The position numbers and the translations under genes are program-made. A stretch of DNA of 29,111 bases from a virus, in the IMG/VR virus record IMGVR_UViG_3300032271_000475, positions 1 to 29,111 of that record, one strand, 5' to 3'. Of this stretch, positions 7,280 to 14,023 are shown in pieces (the first letter of the stretch is position 1; the number at the start of each line of letters is the position of its first letter). Below the pieces are notes generated by a model, which was given only the letters and a program-made list of their open reading frames with translations, was not told the origin of the DNA and made no database searches.

Positions 7280-7425
7280 GTCGCCCTCGCTGCCATGTAC
7301 AAGCCGACGTTCGCAAACGCATACCCGAGATACGCCAGCCCGAGCCCGGCCTTGCCATGCAAAGCCAAGTCAGCCGCCACAACGAGATAGATTCCGCCCG
7401 TGAGGGCGATGAGCCACGGTGCCAT
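7276..7425 (-). CDS. 49-aa small membrane protein
   Basis: A short gene from ATG 7425 to TGA 7276, filling the space between the gene at 7447-7743 and rusA. The 49-residue product begins MAPWLIALTGGIYLVVAADL and has a second hydrophobic segment (GLGLAYLGYAFANVGLYMAA), so it would cross the membrane twice as a hairpin. Its stop overlaps the rusA GTG start (GTGA), the same coupling as most neighbours, which supports it being real. No strong ribosome binding site precedes it. Function unknown. Confidence 0.65.
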   Translation of the reverse strand: MAPWLIALTGGIYLVVAADLALHGKAGLGLAYLGYAFANVGLYMAARAT

Positions 7426-7446
7426 GCCCGCACCGTACCGGCGGCG

Positions 7447-7743
7447 TCAAGCGAGACGGGCAAGCAGCGCGCGTAGCGTGTGAATGCGGTGGTAGTCCTT
7501 CGGATACCACCGCCCCTCATCGCAAGCCTCACGGATCGCCTCCCGCTCCGCGTCGGTGAGCGTGGCGTCAATCGTCACCGTCACGGCACCGTCGCATACA
7601 GACATCGTGGCATCCTGTTCCGCTAGTCGGCGGATGGCGAGACGCAGACTTTCGATCTCGGCAGCCGCGTCGGCCATGAGGGCGCACGCAGGAACAGCGG
7701 AGCAATGGTTCCAGAGTCGCAGGCGTTCCACGATGTCGCTCAT
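7447..7743 (-). CDS. Hypothetical early protein
   Basis: A 98-residue protein. I chose ATG 7743 because it overlaps the upstream stop (ATGA); an in-frame ATG 18 bases earlier is less likely. MSDIVERLRLW, then LMADAAAEIESLRLAIRRLAEQ, is a pattern seen in many small phage early proteins, with a helical coiled-coil segment. A middle part (VTVTIDATLTDAEREAIREA) and a C-terminal helix (HTLRALLARLA) follow. No catalytic motif is seen. It is probably a small partner protein in the replication region; function unknown. Confidence 0.7.
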   Translation of the reverse strand: MSDIVERLRLWNHCSAVPACALMADAAAEIESLRLAIRRLAEQDATMSVCDGAVTVTIDATLTDAEREAIREACDEGRWYPKDYHRIHTLRALLARLA

Positions 7744-8051
7744 CCCGCCCTCTGTTTCCAAGACCGGCTGCGCGTGACCTCATACGTTTCGGCACGCCGC
7801 GCCGCCATGTGCCGCTCTTTGCATTCCAACTTCCGCGCCTCCATGCCCGCCAGTTCCTCGGGCGATGGCTCGTCGCCAATGGAATCGTAGTTGAGTTCCA
7901 CCGCACGCTTGGGCAAGGCGTGGATCGCGGAGAGCTTGGTCAGGTAGGCAATGCCCACGCCAAGCTCTCGCGCGATGTCGGCCCGCGTCAGCCGCTTATC
8001 ATTCCACAACCGAAACAAAAGCGGCACGCTGTAACGTCTTTTCCGTGCCAT
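7740..8051 (-). CDS. HTH DNA-binding protein, small regulator
   Basis: A 103-residue protein starting at ATG 8051, which overlaps the TGA of the clamp gene by one base. A basic start (MARKRRYSVPLLFRLW) leads into a helix-turn-helix, LTRADIARELGVGIAYLTKL (about residues 21-40). Next comes PSPEELAGMEARKLECKE and a charged tail. The architecture repeats that of the gene at 5079-5468. The first helices resemble the HTH of GcrA-like or small-terminase-like proteins. Probably a DNA-binding regulator of phage or host genes. A longer reading frame upstream is the clamp gene's shadow and was not used. Confidence 0.75.
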   Translation of the reverse strand: MARKRRYSVPLLFRLWNDKRLTRADIARELGVGIAYLTKLSAIHALPKRAVELNYDSIGDEPSPEELAGMEARKLECKERHMAARRAETYEVTRSRSWKQRAG

Positions 8052-9190
8052 CACGCATCCTTCGCCAACGGCATGATCACGCCCCAAAACTCTCCGCACC
8101 GCAGCACGACGGCGCTGGTGGCGTCCACGGATTCCACCTCGACGTTCGGCTCTTCGTCCGCCGGGATGCCCGTCAGAAACTGCACGACAAATCGCGGGTC
8201 CAGTTTCACGGTCGCGCCCACGCCGAACTGCACAACGTCGCACGTCACGCTGGATTCGCCGCTCTCGGCGGACTGCCCGTGCAACCAAATGCCGCTCTCG
8301 GAAACCGTGTAGTCCACGCCCAGGCTGTTCTCGGTCGTGACGATGGCCGCCGCACGGGTTGCAGCCAGCAGCTGGTCGCGGGCCACGGCCGTTGCTTCCA
8401 CGTCGCGTGTCGGGAACACGTCACGCCACTTGGGAAAACGCCCTTCGGTCAGCCGTGCCGTCACCGTCGTGCCGCCGATGGTTGCAACAAGCGTATTGGC
8501 TGACGCTTCCAGCTGCACGCTGGCCTCGTCGCCGGCCCGCTCTGCCAGACGGGCCAGCAGCTGCATCACCCGCTCGGGCACCAGCGTGCTTGAATCGTCC
8601 ACGGCCAGGTCGTGCTCGAGCTTCACAAGCGACAGCCGCCGGCCGTCAGTCGCCACCACCGAAACCTCGTCGCCTTTGATTTCAAGGCACACGGCACCAA
8701 GGGCGTACCTGCTGCTTTCGCTGTCGGCTGCGTACACCACGCCACGCACCGCCCGCACAAACTGATCCGCTGGCAGGCGCGTGATCGGTGCCACGCCCGG
8801 CGCGTCCATCTCGGGGTACTCGGCAGCCGACTCCGTGGGGATCGTCCACGTGCCGTGCCCCGCGGCCACGACGCACGACGTTTCTCCAGGCGTGATCGTC
8901 ACCTCGTCGGACGGCTGGCAGAGCGACAGGATCGACCACAGGCGAGCAAAAGGCACAAGCAGCGACAGCGTGCACGGAGAGTCACCCGCCCACAGTTCGT
9001 GTTCAATCTGCACTTCCAAGTCGGTGGCCGTGATCAGCCCGTTGGCAATCAGCACGTTTCGCAGGATGGGCTTCGGGTGGCGGTCGCCGCCCACGGCACC
9101 CTGCACAGCGGCCATCGCCGCCTTAAGGTTGCCTGCGCTCAACGTCGTTCCAGAGGGCCGGGCCTTTTTTCGTTCCTTCGTTGCGGTCAT
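8051..9190 (-). CDS. dnaN: DNA polymerase III beta-like sliding clamp
   Basis: A 379-residue protein of typical bacterial beta-clamp length (about 360-380), which forms a ring on DNA and tethers the polymerase. The N-terminal domain begins after a basic stretch with TLSAGNLKAAMAAVQGAV and ILRNVLIANGLITATDLEVQ, the classic DnaN order. VSVVATDGRRLSLVK in the middle is the strongest DnaN signature. RFPKWRDVFP and GIWLHGQSAESGE in domain 3 continue the match. The C-terminus GVIMPLAKDA resembles the clamp tail VIMPMRL. ATG 9190 has AAAGGA eight bases upstream, better than the upstream start in the same frame. No DNA polymerase is seen in the window, so it probably recruits the host enzyme. Confidence 0.92.
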   Translation of the reverse strand: MTATKERKKARPSGTTLSAGNLKAAMAAVQGAVGGDRHPKPILRNVLIANGLITATDLEVQIEHELWAGDSPCTLSLLVPFARLWSILSLCQPSDEVTITPGETSCVVAAGHGTWTIPTESAAEYPEMDAPGVAPITRLPADQFVRAVRGVVYAADSESSRYALGAVCLEIKGDEVSVVATDGRRLSLVKLEHDLAVDDSSTLVPERVMQLLARLAERAGDEASVQLEASANTLVATIGGTTVTARLTEGRFPKWRDVFPTRDVEATAVARDQLLAATRAAAIVTTENSLGVDYTVSESGIWLHGQSAESGESSVTCDVVQFGVGATVKLDPRFVVQFLTGIPADEEPNVEVESVDATSAVVLRCGEFWGVIMPLAKDA

Positions 9191-9227
9191 GTGTCGAATC
9201 CTTTCGAGTGAGAGAACAACCAACCAA

Positions 9228-9254
9228 AACGCCCAAACCAAACGTCAGGGCGTT
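9228..9254 (-). terminator. Possible hairpin terminator or attenuator upstream of dnaN
   Basis: On the minus strand, AACGCCC and GGGCGTT form a perfect 7-bp stem around a 13-base loop. A T-rich stretch containing TTTT follows directly. It sits after the stop of the 60-aa gene and before the clamp's ribosome binding site, so it could tune how much transcript reaches dnaN. The T-run is broken by G, so terminator strength is doubtful. Confidence 0.4.
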
Positions 9255-9295
9255 GATCGAGAAGCCGGCGCAAATAAGTACCAGTTGTGATACGG

Positions 9296-9478
9296 TCACT
9301 TGACGGCCTCCAGGTGCTCGAGGGTGTGAGCCTGCAGAATCAGCCGGTCGGCTTGTTGCTCAAGCGCCTTCGCGGCAATCAACAGGACGATGGCCGTCAT
9401 GTTGTCCGTCGTGTCCAGCGCGGCCCGGCGGCGGCACTGGTCCGCAACTTCACGGATCCCGAGGGGGGCGTGCCTCAT
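9296..9478 (-). CDS. Small hypothetical protein between initiator and clamp genes
   Basis: A 60-residue protein starting at ATG 9478 in an ATGA overlap with the initiator gene. It is helical: MRHAPLGIREVADQCRRRAA then MTAIVLLIAAKALEQQADRL, with a C-terminal EHLEAVK. It has no clear membrane segment or motif. The overlap and its charge pattern favour a real gene. A role next to the replication initiator is possible, such as an accessory factor, but nothing in the sequence shows it. Confidence 0.6.
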   Translation of the reverse strand: MRHAPLGIREVADQCRRRAALDTTDNMTAIVLLIAAKALEQQADRLILQAHTLEHLEAVK

Positions 9479-10023
9479 GCTGCCCCCCCTTCCTCTGCAC
9501 GGTCGTCCGGTTCCTGACCGGGCGAGCCGGGCGGATTGGCTGATTGAATCTCTCTATTGGTATTACCCTGAATACCAATAGAGATATTTGAGTAGGGGTC
9601 ACGTAGCGTGTGCGCTCTGTACACGCTACGTGTGCGCTCCGTACACGCTACGTGTGCGCTACGGTCACCGGTCGTGACCGGGGGGGTCACGCTACGTGAC
9701 CCTAGCGCACACGTAGCGTGACCGGGGGTAGCCAGTTCGTACTGGCTGCGATTGCTTCCGGTTCCACGCGAGACGAGGATTAAAACACCCTCGTCAAGCA
9801 GCTGCTGGATGCCACGCCGAACGCCGTTCGGGGTCACGCCGAGCACCTTGGCTGCCCCGCGAATGCTCATTTTCAGCGTGCACTTCTCAAAATCAGCCCA
9901 ATAAAGGGCGTAGCACACCATTAGGCGGGCTTCGCTGCCCATGCGGGCCAAAGCCCCGCCCTGGATAAGAGCCCTGTGGCGGCGTCTTAGTTCGCCCCTA
10001 GCGGTTGGCTTACGGTCAGGCAT
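9475..10023 (-). CDS. Winged-helix replication initiator-like protein carrying the putative origin
   Basis: A 182-residue protein. I start at ATG 10023, eight bases inside the primase-helicase gene, with DRKPTARGELRRRHRAL first. Residues about 28-95 (SEARLMVCYALYWADFEKC, then SIRGAAKVLGVTPNGVRRGI and LLDEGVLILVSRGTGSNRSQ) form a winged-helix domain like those in phage replication proteins and helicase loaders. The C-terminal half is low-complexity and Pro/Ser/Thr-rich; its DNA holds the 22-bp-periodic sites and the AT-rich inverted repeat. Lambda O is organised in a similar way, with a DNA-binding domain and the origin inside its own gene. The longer frame upstream is a shadow of the helicase gene. 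Confidence 0.8.
   Translation of the reverse strand: MPDRKPTARGELRRRHRALIQGGALARMGSEARLMVCYALYWADFEKCTLKMSIRGAAKVLGVTPNGVRRGIQQLLDEGVLILVSRGTGSNRSQYELATPGHATCALGSRSVTPPVTTGDRSAHVACTERTRSVYRAHTLRDPYSNISIGIQGNTNREIQSANPPGSPGQEPDDRAEEGGAA
9541..9728. other. Putative replication origin: 22-bp-periodic sites plus AT-rich hairpin
   Basis: Inside the initiator gene, the 11-mer CACGCTACGTG or its complement CACGTAGCGTG starts at 9600, 9622, 9644, 9688 and 9710, always a multiple of 22 bases apart. A degenerate copy, CACCGGTCGTG, fills the missing slot at 9666. 22 bp is about two helix turns, so all sites face the same side. 22 is not a multiple of 3, so the protein does not repeat and the DNA itself is conserved. 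GGTCAC and GTGACC arms frame several sites. An AT-rich stretch (about 9541-9595) lies beside the array. Iterons next to AT-rich DNA is the classical origin pattern; an operator array is the alternative. Confidence 0.75.
9551..9584. repeat. Perfect 14-bp inverted repeat with 6-base loop beside the iteron array
   Basis: TCTCTATTGGTATT (9551-9564) and AATACCAATAGAGA (9571-9584) are exact complements around ACCCTG. It is AT-rich in a GC-rich genome and lies 16 bases from the first 11-mer site. It may be the unwinding element of the origin or a signal for primase or ssDNA binding. A role as a transcription terminator is less likely because no T-run follows on either strand. Confidence 0.7.
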
Positions 10024-11773
10024 CGGTGCGGCTCCACGGGTCTTTGAACTCCTCAAACGGAGTTGTGATGGAGTCCACGAACCGCTGGTATTTCCCGTGG
10101 AACCACAGGTCGATGTCCTTCCGCTCGCCCTGGCGTAGCTTCTTGCAGTGCCACCGCACCAAAACCTCGCCGTCACCACCGACTTCGGTAGTTCGCTGCC
10201 CAAAAAGGAAGTTGTCCACGTCAAAATCAATCTGGTTTGATCCCTTGCCGATGTTGCCGATCTCGGTGTTGTGATCCACGCCCTTGGCGATATTCGTGAC
10301 CAGCACCGTGGCAATGTTCCGACTGTTCGTGATGTGTCTGAGTTTCTGCAGCACGTCAATGATTTCGCCGGTCTGGTCTGGAAAGTGCCTTGTGCTCCTG
10401 ATTAGCTGCAGGTAATCCACGATGAGCAGCTTCACCCCATCCTTCGCCACGGCCCGCTCGATCTTGTCCACGACCAGCGGGGCTTCAATAAGTTTCAGCC
10501 GGTCACCGATTTCGCCGGCCAAGTGCACGCCGACTTCACGGGCGTGCATGTCCTTGTGAATCACTTCCTGCAGTGTCAGGTGCGAAAAGTGCTTGCCGTC
10601 GCACCAGTACGTGACCGCTCGAGCAGCCAAGGCGCTACGTGTCATCTCGCCCAAGCACCACGCGGCATTCATCTCTGGGTGCTGGGTCAGGGCCATGATT
10701 GCCAGCTGCAGGGCAAAGGCAGACTTGCCAACGCCGGGGGCCGCCGCAATGGCCGTCATCTGCCCGAGGGGCAGGCCGCCGTCAAAGAGCAGGTCAAGCG
10801 ATGTCAGGCCGGTCGGCAGGGCCGGCGTTTCCTCCTGCTTCACCCAGGCGTCGATGGCGTCCACAAGCGTCGGGGTGGGAGTCTCGTCCACGGCATCCTC
10901 AACGGGCCGGGCCTCGTCCGCTGGGCCGAGAACAGGCAGCCGCTGCCGCTTCCATGCGTTGGCGATCTGCCTCGGGCAATCGTCAAGGTCGTCCTGCCGC
11001 AAGCCGACACGACGCATCCGACCCATGATGAGCGTCGTGGCCTCAGCCACGCCCCAGCCTCGAGCGGCCAAGTCGCAGGCCACGGTGAACATCGTCTGCC
11101 GCCGGCCGGCGGCGAGCGTAAATCCCTCCTCCACGAATCGCCGCGTCAGGTCGCTCATGCTCTTGGGCTGCACGACCACCGACTGCACCGCCTGCCGCGA
11201 AAGCCGTGCCAACGTGTAGACCCTCGTCGGATCGCAGTCCTTGAGCACCGACAGCGGGCGTTGCTCGTGTTTCCAATTCACGAATCCCGGTAGCCGCATG
11301 ATGCGTGGCCAATCGCAAACCGACTGATCGGAGCCGAGTGCCGAGGCAATCGCCTTCATGCGAACGTGCCACGCCTCGGCATCTGTCATGGGCTGATCGA
11401 GCCGCCACCAGGCGTGGATGCCGCCGCCGCTCTCAAGGATCGCTGTAGGCCACGGCAGATCCGCAGCCTTGATACGCCCCATGGCGTCTTCGTAGTCGGC
11501 ACCGCCATCAAAGTCAGCGAACAGGCAGCGGGCCAACTTCACGCCTTCGGCCTGGCTGGCACCAACTTCCTTCCTCGGGTTTGCCCCGAAGTAGGCGTGG
11601 ACGCGTTGGTGCTCATCGGCGTTCACGCGCTGCAGCCACTCCACGATGTCGGGGATTTCGGTGAGCGGCGACCACCTGCGGCCAGCCGATGGCGGCAGCG
11701 GGCGGAATTCGATGATGTCCTCGGGCTCAAAGATCGCGCCGAGAAAATCAATGCACTGAGAAAGCGTGTCCAT
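10016..11773 (-). CDS. Primase-helicase: AEP/RepB-like primase domain fused to DnaB-type helicase
   Basis: A 585-residue protein combining two replication activities. The N-terminal part (about 80-175) has LFADFDGGAD (acidic metal site), SGGGIHAWWRL (the His strand) and DWPRIMRLPGFVNWKH, the signature order of archaeo-eukaryotic-type/RepB-like primases. From about 310 on lies a RecA-fold DnaB-type helicase: Walker A APGVGKSAF (about 346) and Walker B LLIVDYLQLI (about 449), with NSRNIATVLVTNIAK further on. A central helical linker joins them. I prefer ATG 11773, with GGGAG nine bases upstream; a GTG at 11779 would make a GTGA overlap. It probably unwinds and primes phage DNA after loading at the origin in the next gene. 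Confidence 0.9.
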   Translation of the reverse strand: MDTLSQCIDFLGAIFEPEDIIEFRPLPPSAGRRWSPLTEIPDIVEWLQRVNADEHQRVHAYFGANPRKEVGASQAEGVKLARCLFADFDGGADYEDAMGRIKAADLPWPTAILESGGGIHAWWRLDQPMTDAEAWHVRMKAIASALGSDQSVCDWPRIMRLPGFVNWKHEQRPLSVLKDCDPTRVYTLARLSRQAVQSVVVQPKSMSDLTRRFVEEGFTLAAGRRQTMFTVACDLAARGWGVAEATTLIMGRMRRVGLRQDDLDDCPRQIANAWKRQRLPVLGPADEARPVEDAVDETPTPTLVDAIDAWVKQEETPALPTGLTSLDLLFDGGLPLGQMTAIAAAPGVGKSAFALQLAIMALTQHPEMNAAWCLGEMTRSALAARAVTYWCDGKHFSHLTLQEVIHKDMHAREVGVHLAGEIGDRLKLIEAPLVVDKIERAVAKDGVKLLIVDYLQLIRSTRHFPDQTGEIIDVLQKLRHITNSRNIATVLVTNIAKGVDHNTEIGNIGKGSNQIDFDVDNFLFGQRTTEVGGDGEVLVRWHCKKLRQGERKDIDLWFHGKYQRFVDSITTPFEEFKDPWSRTDA

Positions 11774-11775
11774 GC

Positions 11776-12324
11776 TCACCTACTCCCTTGTTTGCTGCCG
11801 CCGCGTAAATCAATCGCCACACGAGGATTTGTGTCGCCGTTGTCAGCGTAGGCGATGGTTGCGTTGAACCAGAGAACAAGCCGATCGGCGCCACGCCCTC
11901 GAGGATGTGCAACGCCGATCCGATGCTGGGCCATGACCGATTGAAGATCGTTCCCCGGTGACTCGCACGGCCAGATAAACACAAACCGAGACATAACCGC
12001 GAATCCGTTTGGCGTGTCCCAAACGCATCGCGTGTAGTCCATCGCTTGAGACACAACGCGACCAACCTTTGTCTCAGACTTTTTGCACTCAATGCCGACG
12101 ATACCCCATCGCCAGCCTTGCTCAATCAATTCCCTCGTCGGCTGCAGCAGAACGTCAATTCGCGCGCGACCGCCGCCAGCGGTGTCCATCCTTGGCTGCA
12201 GCATCCAACCGTTAACTTCCTGCATGACTAGCCAGTGTGCAGGGTTAACAATTGACAGCAGCGCCGCCACGGAATCGGGCTCAGTGGCGTATTCGCCGCA
12301 TGTCAAAACTTGTTCTTGAGACAT
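11776..12324 (-). CDS. PD-(D/E)XK-type nuclease
   Basis: A 182-residue protein. ARIDVLLQP (Asp57) followed by WGIVGIECKKSETKVG (Glu79, Lys81) is the D...E-x-K core of PD-(D/E)XK nucleases, and the helix VSQAMDYTRCVW after it fits the family. Such phage proteins resolve branched DNA, cut recombination intermediates or act as restriction-type enzymes. ATG 12324 has AAAGGAGG five bases upstream. It is encoded between the ParB-like gene and the primase-helicase in the recombination and replication operon, so processing of phage DNA is more likely than defence. The exact subfamily is not recognised. Confidence 0.8.
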   Translation of the reverse strand: MSQEQVLTCGEYATEPDSVAALLSIVNPAHWLVMQEVNGWMLQPRMDTAGGGRARIDVLLQPTRELIEQGWRWGIVGIECKKSETKVGRVVSQAMDYTRCVWDTPNGFAVMSRFVFIWPCESPGNDLQSVMAQHRIGVAHPRGRGADRLVLWFNATIAYADNGDTNPRVAIDLRGGSKQGSR

Positions 12325-12342
12325 CCATGCCTCCTTTCCATT

Positions 12343-12387
12343 CCGCCCCGCCGCGTCGAAGCGGCGCCGTGCCTATCACGGGGGCGG
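12343..12387. repeat. GC-rich nested hairpins between the ParB-like and nuclease genes
   Basis: CGCCGC and GCGGCG (12349-12354 and 12361-12366) form a 6-bp stem around GTCGAA. An outer pair, CCGCCCC at 12343 and GGGGCGG ending at 12387, could pair instead. It fills most of the 69-base gap between the two genes. No T-run follows, so it looks more like an RNA stability or attenuation element than a terminator. Confidence 0.5.
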
Positions 12388-12393
12388 CGACGA

Positions 12394-13452
12394 TCACTTG
12401 ATAATGACGGGCGATTCAACCCCGTCTTTCCAGTTCAGAACCTTCGGCAGCGTGCCGTCTCGGCCAGCGTTCCACGCCTTAATCCAGACGTTGGCTACAA
12501 CCCAAGAATGCGTTTTCCTCGACCCCGTGGCCGCTCTTACTAGCCACTCGCGCAGCATGCCAGCTGCCTCTCCGGCCGAGGTATATGCATGGCCGAGCTT
12601 GTAGCCATTCATTACGACATCGCAGAACTCTTCTGCCGCAGCAGCGTCTATCTTGCTGAACAAATAATGAAGTGCGCAGGCGACAGAAGGCTGAGTCATC
12701 CGAATGCTCTTCATTTTGCAAACGGAATCTTCAACTCCCGGGTAGCGAGCCAGCAGCTCAAGGGAAAACGAGTTATCACCCCGGCCTTCCTTTCCGGCTG
12801 GCCCGCTGGCGTTCGATTTTCCAATCGAATCTTTGTAGTAGTTGTGAATTTGCCGCAAAGCACCGGCCAGCACGGTGCAATTCTTATGACCTTCAATCGC
12901 AAGAACGTCAGCCCCGCCACGCCTGGCACCTTGATCAACAGTGACAAAAGCTGCCGCCGGCACGCCGAAGACCATCAGCACGTCGATTGACTTGCCAGAT
13001 GCCACGCACGCGGCAAGTCGATGCTGGCCGTTCAAGATCTGATTGTTGTCCCCAACGATGATCGTTTCACCGTTGTAGACAAACTTGCCGCTGTCGATTT
13101 GCGCTTGAAGGAATTGCTTTTGGTGTTTCTTTAAGCCGCGATTCTTGAAATTGTGATTCTTCAAAAGAACCGCTGCCGCCTCCGGCGACAGAATCGCACG
13201 GCACACTCCACGCACGTCAGAAGTAAGGATGTCCTCTATGTCATTTGCTGTCAGTTCGCACGGCTCAATGTCGTACACCTTTGTTGCCGTCAACATCTGC
13301 GGTAACCCTTTCTTTATGTCGCTTCCACAACCGATACCGCCGCCTCGAGCGAGACAGTCGCGGTCCTCTTTCACGTCCGCCGTGGCGGCCTCGGCTGCTT
13401 GGGCTCGCTTCAGCCGCCACGGCGTCCATTGCTTCCACCGTTCGTCGCTCAT
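12394..13452 (-). CDS. ParB/Srx-fold (ParB-like) phage protein
   Basis: A 352-residue protein. The core (about 120-180 from the chosen start) has ETIIVGDNNQILNGQHRLAA, then VLMVFGVP and VTVDQGARRGGAD, the pattern of ParB/sulfiredoxin-fold proteins common in phages. In relatives this fold binds nucleotides or DNA. I start at ATG 13452, which overlaps the TGA of the SSB-like gene by one base. A second ATG at 13296 has AAAGGG nine bases upstream and is a real alternative; it would drop a charged, Cys-containing 52-residue leader. A C-terminal helical region (SWVVANVWIKAWNAGRD) follows. Its role in the recombination operon is unknown. Confidence 0.75.
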   Translation of the reverse strand: MSDERWKQWTPWRLKRAQAAEAATADVKEDRDCLARGGGIGCGSDIKKGLPQMLTATKVYDIEPCELTANDIEDILTSDVRGVCRAILSPEAAAVLLKNHNFKNRGLKKHQKQFLQAQIDSGKFVYNGETIIVGDNNQILNGQHRLAACVASGKSIDVLMVFGVPAAAFVTVDQGARRGGADVLAIEGHKNCTVLAGALRQIHNYYKDSIGKSNASGPAGKEGRGDNSFSLELLARYPGVEDSVCKMKSIRMTQPSVACALHYLFSKIDAAAAEEFCDVVMNGYKLGHAYTSAGEAAGMLREWLVRAATGSRKTHSWVVANVWIKAWNAGRDGTLPKVLNWKDGVESPVIIK

Positions 13453-13931
13453 CAGAACGGGATGTCGTCGTCGGGCAGCGTCGTGGCCTTCTGGCTGGCC
13501 GGCTTCTTGGCCGAAGCGACAGCAGACTTGGGCAGCCTCGACGGATCGGGCGGCATGTACTTCTTCACCACCGCCGAAACCTTGCCGGCCTTCGACGTGT
13601 AGTGCGAGACTTCCACGAGGATCTGCCGGTCCACAAGCTCGTCGGGCGTCAGCACCAGGCTGCCGCTGACAGCCCTTATGCCCACGGCCTCGGCCAGTTG
13701 GGCGGCCCGCCACCCAAGGTGCTTCGGGATGTCATCGAAAACGAACTTGAACCCGCCGCTGGCGTCCGACAGCCGGAGCTTCAGACACATGCCGTCCGGG
13801 TTCTCGTCGCACACCTTGTACTGATTCGGCCCCTCTTCGGCGGCGAGAATCGTCATGACGCGAACGCCAGCCGGCACGATGGGCCGCTCAAGCGTTTCGG
13901 TCTGCTGGTTGTCCTGCACTGCAAATTGCAC
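13452..13931 (-). CDS. SSB-like protein with acidic DDDIPF tail
   Basis: A 159-residue protein from GTG 13931. It begins QFAVQDNQQTETLERPIVPAG and continues with beta-type strands (CLKLRLSDASGGFKFVFDD). The C-terminal part is Lys/Ser-rich and ends DDDIPF, the tail that bacterial SSB uses to call repair and replication proteins. Phages often encode such a ssDNA-binding protein next to a Sak4-like ATPase, as here. Two starts compete: GTG 13931 with AAGGAG seven bases upstream, and GTG 14027 (GTGA overlap, AGGAG seven bases upstream), which adds 32 residues that look less protein-like. I prefer 13931. It is probably a ssDNA coat protein for recombination; the OB fold itself is inferred. Confidence 0.7.
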   Translation of the reverse strand: MQFAVQDNQQTETLERPIVPAGVRVMTILAAEEGPNQYKVCDENPDGMCLKLRLSDASGGFKFVFDDIPKHLGWRAAQLAEAVGIRAVSGSLVLTPDELVDRQILVEVSHYTSKAGKVSAVVKKYMPPDPSRLPKSAVASAKKPASQKATTLPDDDIPF

Positions 13932-14023
13932 TTGGTATCTCCTTCTCGTTCTGTTGATGTAGGGATCGTTCCGTGACCACAAAAGTTCCATCTCGTTCTG
14001 TTCAAAAGACGTTCGTGGCTGGT

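Noticed and set aside
9600-9720. Possible CRISPR array from the regularly spaced repeats
   Set aside because: The repeats are only 11 bp, occur in both orientations, have no unique spacers of 30-40 bp and lie inside a gene. Iterons fit better.
12394-13713. 439-aa reading of the ParB-like gene from far upstream
   Set aside because: The first ~87 residues lie in the SSB-like gene's region in another phase and are shadow-like; the overlap start at 13452 is better.
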